From contig OZ038482.1 of assembly GCA_964036315.1 (NCBI GenBank), positions 14,371,434 through 14,435,433 on the forward strand: 64,000 nucleotides of DNA, in the 5' to 3' direction. This document shows, in pieces, positions 60,835-64,000 of this stretch (position 1 is its first letter; every line of letters starts with the position of its first letter). This stretch comes from Acanthosepion esculentum. Taxonomy: Eukaryota; Mollusca; Cephalopoda; Sepiida; Sepiidae. The position numbers and the translations under genes are program-made. Under the pieces are notes generated by a model, which did not search any database, was not told the origin of the DNA, and saw only the letters and a program-made list of their open reading frames with translations.

Positions 60835-63800
60835 TTTTCTTCAGGACGGTAATGCATCTTGTCATGGAAAAAAAGAGATTAAAGTTTTCTTCAGGACGGT
60901 AATGCATCTTGTCATGGAACAAAGGAGATTAAAGTTTTCTTCAGGACGGTAATGCATGTTGCCATGGAAAAAGGAGATTAAAGTTTTCTTCAGGACGGTA
61001 ATGCATCTTGTCATGGAAGAAAGGAGATTAAAGTTTTCTTCAGGACGGTAATGCATCTTGTCATGGAAAAAAAGAGATTAAAGTTTTCTTCAGGACGGTA
61101 ATGCATCTTGTCATGGAACAAAGGAGATTAAAGTTTTCTTCAGGACGGTAATGCATCTTGTCATGGAAGAAAGGAGATTAAAGTTTTCTTCAGGGCGGTT
61201 ATGCATCTTGTCATGGAACAAATGAGATTAAAGTTTTCTTTAGGACGGTAATGCATCTTGTCATGGAACAAAGGAGATTAAAGTTTTCTTCAGAACGGTA
61301 ATGCATGTTGCCATGGAAAAAGGAGATTAAAGTTTTCTTCAGGACGGTAATGCATCTTGTCATGGAACAAAGGAGATTAAAGTTTTCTTCAGGACGGTAA
61401 TGCATCTTGTCATGGAACAAAGGAGATTAAAGTTTTCTTCAGGACGGTAATGCATCTTGTCATGGAAGAAAGGAGATTAAAGTTTTCTTCAGGACGGTAA
61501 TGCATCTTGTCATGGAAAAAAAGAGATTAAAGTTTTCTTCAGGACGGTAATGCATCTTGTCATGGAACAAAGGAGATTAAAGTTTTCTTCAGGACGGTAA
61601 TGCATCTTGTCATGGAAGAAAGGAGATTAAAGTTTTCTTCAGAACGGTAATGCATGTTGCCATGGAAAAAGGAGATTAAAGTTTTCTTCAGGACGGTAAT
61701 GCATCTTGTCATGGAACAAAGGAGATTAAAGTTTTCTTCAGGACGGTAATGCATCTTGTCATGGAACAAAGGAGATTAAAGTTTTCTTCAGGACGGTAAT
61801 GCATCTTGTCATGGAACAAAGGAGATTAAAGTTTTCTTCAGGACGGTAATGCATCTTGTCATGGAACAAAGGAGATTAAAGTTTTCTTCAGGACGGTAAT
61901 GCATCTTGTCATGGAAGAAAGGAGATTAAAGTTTTCTTCAGGACGGTAATGCATCTTGTCATGGAAAAAAAGAGATTAAAGTTTTCTTCAGGACGGTAAT
62001 GCATCTTGTCATGGAACAAAGGAGATTAAAGTTTTCTTCAGGACGGTAATGCATCTTGTCATGGAACAAAGGAGATTAAAGTTTTCTTCAGGACGGTAAT
62101 GCATCTTGTCATGGAACAAAGGAGATTAAAGTTTTCTTCAGGACGGTAATGCATCTTGTCATGGAAGAAAGGAGATTAAAGTTTTCTTCAGGACGGTAAT
62201 GCATCTTGTCATGGAAAAAAAGAGATTAAAGTTTTCTTCAGGACGGTAATGCATCTTGTCATGGAACAAAGGAGATTAAAGTTTTCTTCAGGACGGTAAT
62301 GCATCTTGTCATGGAACAAAGGAGATTAAAGTTTTCTTCAGGACGGTAATGCATGTTGCCATGGAAAAAGGAGATTAAAGTTTTCTTCAGGACGGTAATG
62401 CATCTTGTCATGGAACAAAGGAGATTAAAGTTTTCTTCAGGACGGTAATGCATCTTGTCATGGAACAAAGGAGATTAAAGTTTTCTTCAGGACGGTAATG
62501 CATCTTGTCATGGAAGAAAGGAGATTAAAGTTTTCTTCAGGACGGTAATGCATCTTGTCATGGAAAAAAAGAGATTAAAGTTTTCTTCAGGACGGTAATG
62601 CATCTTGTCATGGAACAAAGGAGATTAAAGTTTTCTTCAGGACGGTAATGCATCTTGTCATGGAAGAAAGGAGATTAAAGTTTTCTTCAGAACGGTAATG
62701 CATGTTGCCATGGAAAAAGGAGATTAAAGTTTTCTTCAGGACGGTAATGCATCTTGTCATGGAACAAAGGAGATTAAAGTTTTCTTCAGGACGGTAATGC
62801 ATGTTGCCATGGAAAAAGGAGATTAAAGTTTTCTTCAGGACGGTAATGCATCTTGTCATGGAAGAAAGGAGATTAAAGTTTTCTTCAGAACGGTAATGCA
62901 TGTTGCCATGGAAAAAAGAGATTAAAGTTTTCTTCAGGACGGTAATGCATCTTGTCATGGAACAAAGGAGATTAAAGTTTTCTTCAGGACGGTAATGCAT
63001 CTTGTCATGGAAAAAAAGAGATTAAAGTTTTCTTCAGGACGGTAATGCATCTTGTCATGGAACAAAGGAGATTAAAGTTTTCTTCAGGACGGTAATGCAT
63101 GTTGCCATGGAAAAAGGAGATTAAAGTTTTCTTCAGGACGGTAATGCATCTTGTCATGGAAGAAAGGAGATTAAAGTTTTCTTCAGGACGGTAATGCATC
63201 TTGTCATGGAAAAAAAGAGATTAAAGTTTTCTTCAGGACGGTAATGCATCTTGTCATGGAACAAAGGAGATTAAAGTTTTCTTCAGGACGGTAATGCATC
63301 TTGTCATGGAAGAAAGGAGATTAAAGTTTTCTTCAGGGCGGTTATGCATCTTGTCATGGAACAAATGAGATTAAAGTTTTCTTTAGGACGGTAATGCATC
63401 TTGTCATGGAACAAAGGAGATTAAAGTTTTCTTCAGAACGGTAATGCATGTTGCCATGGAAAAAGGAGATTAAAGTTTTCTTCAGGACGGTAATGCATCT
63501 TGTCATGGAACAAAGGAGATTAAAGTTTTCTTCAGGACGGTAATGCATCTTGTCATGGAACAAAGGAGATTAAAGTTTTCTTCAGGACGGTAATGCATCT
63601 TGTCATGGAAGAAAGGAGATTAAAGTTTTCTTCAGGACGGTAATGCATCTTGTCATGGAAAAAAAGAGATTAAAGTTTTCTTCAGGACGGTAATGCATCT
63701 TGTCATGGAACAAAGGAGATTAAAGTTTTCTTTAGGACGGTAATGCATCTTGTCATGGAAGAAAGGAGATTAAAGTTTTCTTCAGGACGGTAATGCATGT

Positions 63801-64000
63801 TGCCATGGAAAAAGGAGATTAAAGTTTTCTTCAGGACGGTAATGCATCTTGTCATGGAAAAAAAGAGATTAAAGTTTTCTTCAGGACGGTAATGCATCTT
63901 GTCATGGAACAAAGGAGATTAAAGTTTTCTTCAGGACGGTAATGCATCTTGTCATGGAACAAAGGAGATTAAAGTTTTCTTCAGGACGGTAATGCATCTT
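60835..64000 (+). repeat. 2,143-bp tandem duplication running off the window
   Basis: Copy 1 is about 60,835-62,977. Copy 2 starts at about 62,978 and is cut by the window edge. Markers at 60,961, 61,181 and 61,505 recur at 63,104, 63,324 and 63,648. Copies differ at several sites after about 63,700 (for example CTTTAGGACGG against CTTCAGGACGG). The array continues beyond the window. Confidence 0.8.

Larger units (their letters stand above)
5291..64000 (+). repeat. 50-bp satellite array derived from transposase codons
   Basis: About 1,175 head-to-tail units of 50 bp (38% GC) fill the window to its right edge without interruption or inversion. Each unit carries CTTCAGGACGGTAATGCATC, then TTGTCATGGAAC, then AAAGGAGATTAAAGTTTT. 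In the frame CAG-GAC-GGT-AAT-GCA-TCT-TGT-CAT it encodes QDGNASCHGTKEIKVF, the second-Asp motif of the Tc1-like pseudogene that abuts it at 5291. From 5291 to about 7220 every unit is exactly 50 bp. After that, 49-bp units (AAAAAGG in place of AACAAAGG) become common, and the phase at the right edge is shifted by 12 bp modulo 50. Two of three minus-strand frames are open through a unit and the third ends at TGA; each 49-bp unit skips that stop. This yields many short minus-strand frames, mostly opening at TTG, that are artefacts. Every standard unit contains the palindrome ATGCAT. No transcription signal is evident. Confidence 0.98.

Noticed and set aside
11361..63912. More than 70 minus-strand open frames of 64-130 codons in the array
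   Set aside because: They are phase products of 50-bp and 49-bp units, mostly open at TTG, end in the same TGA, and are antisense to the transposase-derived codons. No start context, splice or regulatory signal supports genes.
5291..64000. CRISPR array
   Set aside because: Units are contiguous with no unique spacers, no cas genes are present, and the setting is eukaryotic.
5291..64000. Hammerhead ribozyme within the satellite
   Set aside because: The minus strand of each unit contains CTGAAGA, but it is followed at once by AAAAC with no stem II, and there is no separate GAAA strand. The match comes from the transposase codons.
5291..64000. CENP-B box in the satellite unit
   Set aside because: The closest stretch (TTCTTCAGGACGGTA) matches only about half of the fixed positions of the mammalian box, too few for a call.
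5291..64000. Telomeric or rDNA spacer repeat
   Set aside because: The unit is 50 bp, not a short G-rich telomere motif, and no rRNA sequence or rDNA promoter is seen.

Overview
The window reads as nuclear DNA of an animal, probably an invertebrate. It is AT-rich, has no intact protein-coding gene, and carries tRNA-derived SINE-like repeats, a mini-mariner, the wreck of a Tc1-like transposase and a very large satellite array. The species cannot be told from the sequence. No bacterial operon, intact rRNA or tRNA gene, or CRISPR array was seen.

Layout. Positions 1-5290 are a non-satellite flank. It holds a CCAAT-rich stretch (401-636), two diverged copies of an unnamed dispersed repeat (about 1127-1265 and 1824-1990), two related SINE-like elements (about 2149-2460 and 2545-2825), a 56-bp mariner MITE with perfect 14-bp inverted ends (3004-3059), a minus-strand stretch with a hammerhead-like core and an LTR/primer-binding-site look (4206-4541), a tRNA-like SINE head on the minus strand (4683-4765) and a decayed Tc1-like transposase on the plus strand (about 4840-5341). 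From 5291 to the right edge (58.7 kb, about 1,175 units) everything is one uninterrupted head-to-tail 50-bp satellite, which runs off the window.

Main result. The satellite was born from the transposase. Read on the plus strand in the transposase frame, a unit gives Q-D-(G/S)-N-A-S-C-H-G-T-K-E-I-K-V-F. This is the segment around the second catalytic Asp of Tc1-family transposases. The parent pseudogene is still joined in frame to the first unit: the first-Asp block lies at 5035-5124, the W-G block at 5169-5183, the G-E-M-A-V-I-T-S block at 5205-5237, and the frame then runs into the first repeat at 5291. The array is therefore best explained by in-place tandem amplification of 50 bp of a dead transposon.

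Array structure. The left 15-17 kb near the parent gene is diverged and patchy. Moving right, private mutations become rare and higher-order repeats (HORs) appear: blocks of 1,449/1,349, 949/898, 1,498, 300, 3,540, 749-799, 746, 100, 799, 199 (seven perfect-period copies), 2,946, 600, 499 and 2,143 bp. This is the edge-to-core gradient expected if unequal exchange homogenises the array interior, with the core to the right. All the minus-strand reading frames of 64-130 codons inside the array are by-products of 49-bp units that reset the frame; they are not genes.
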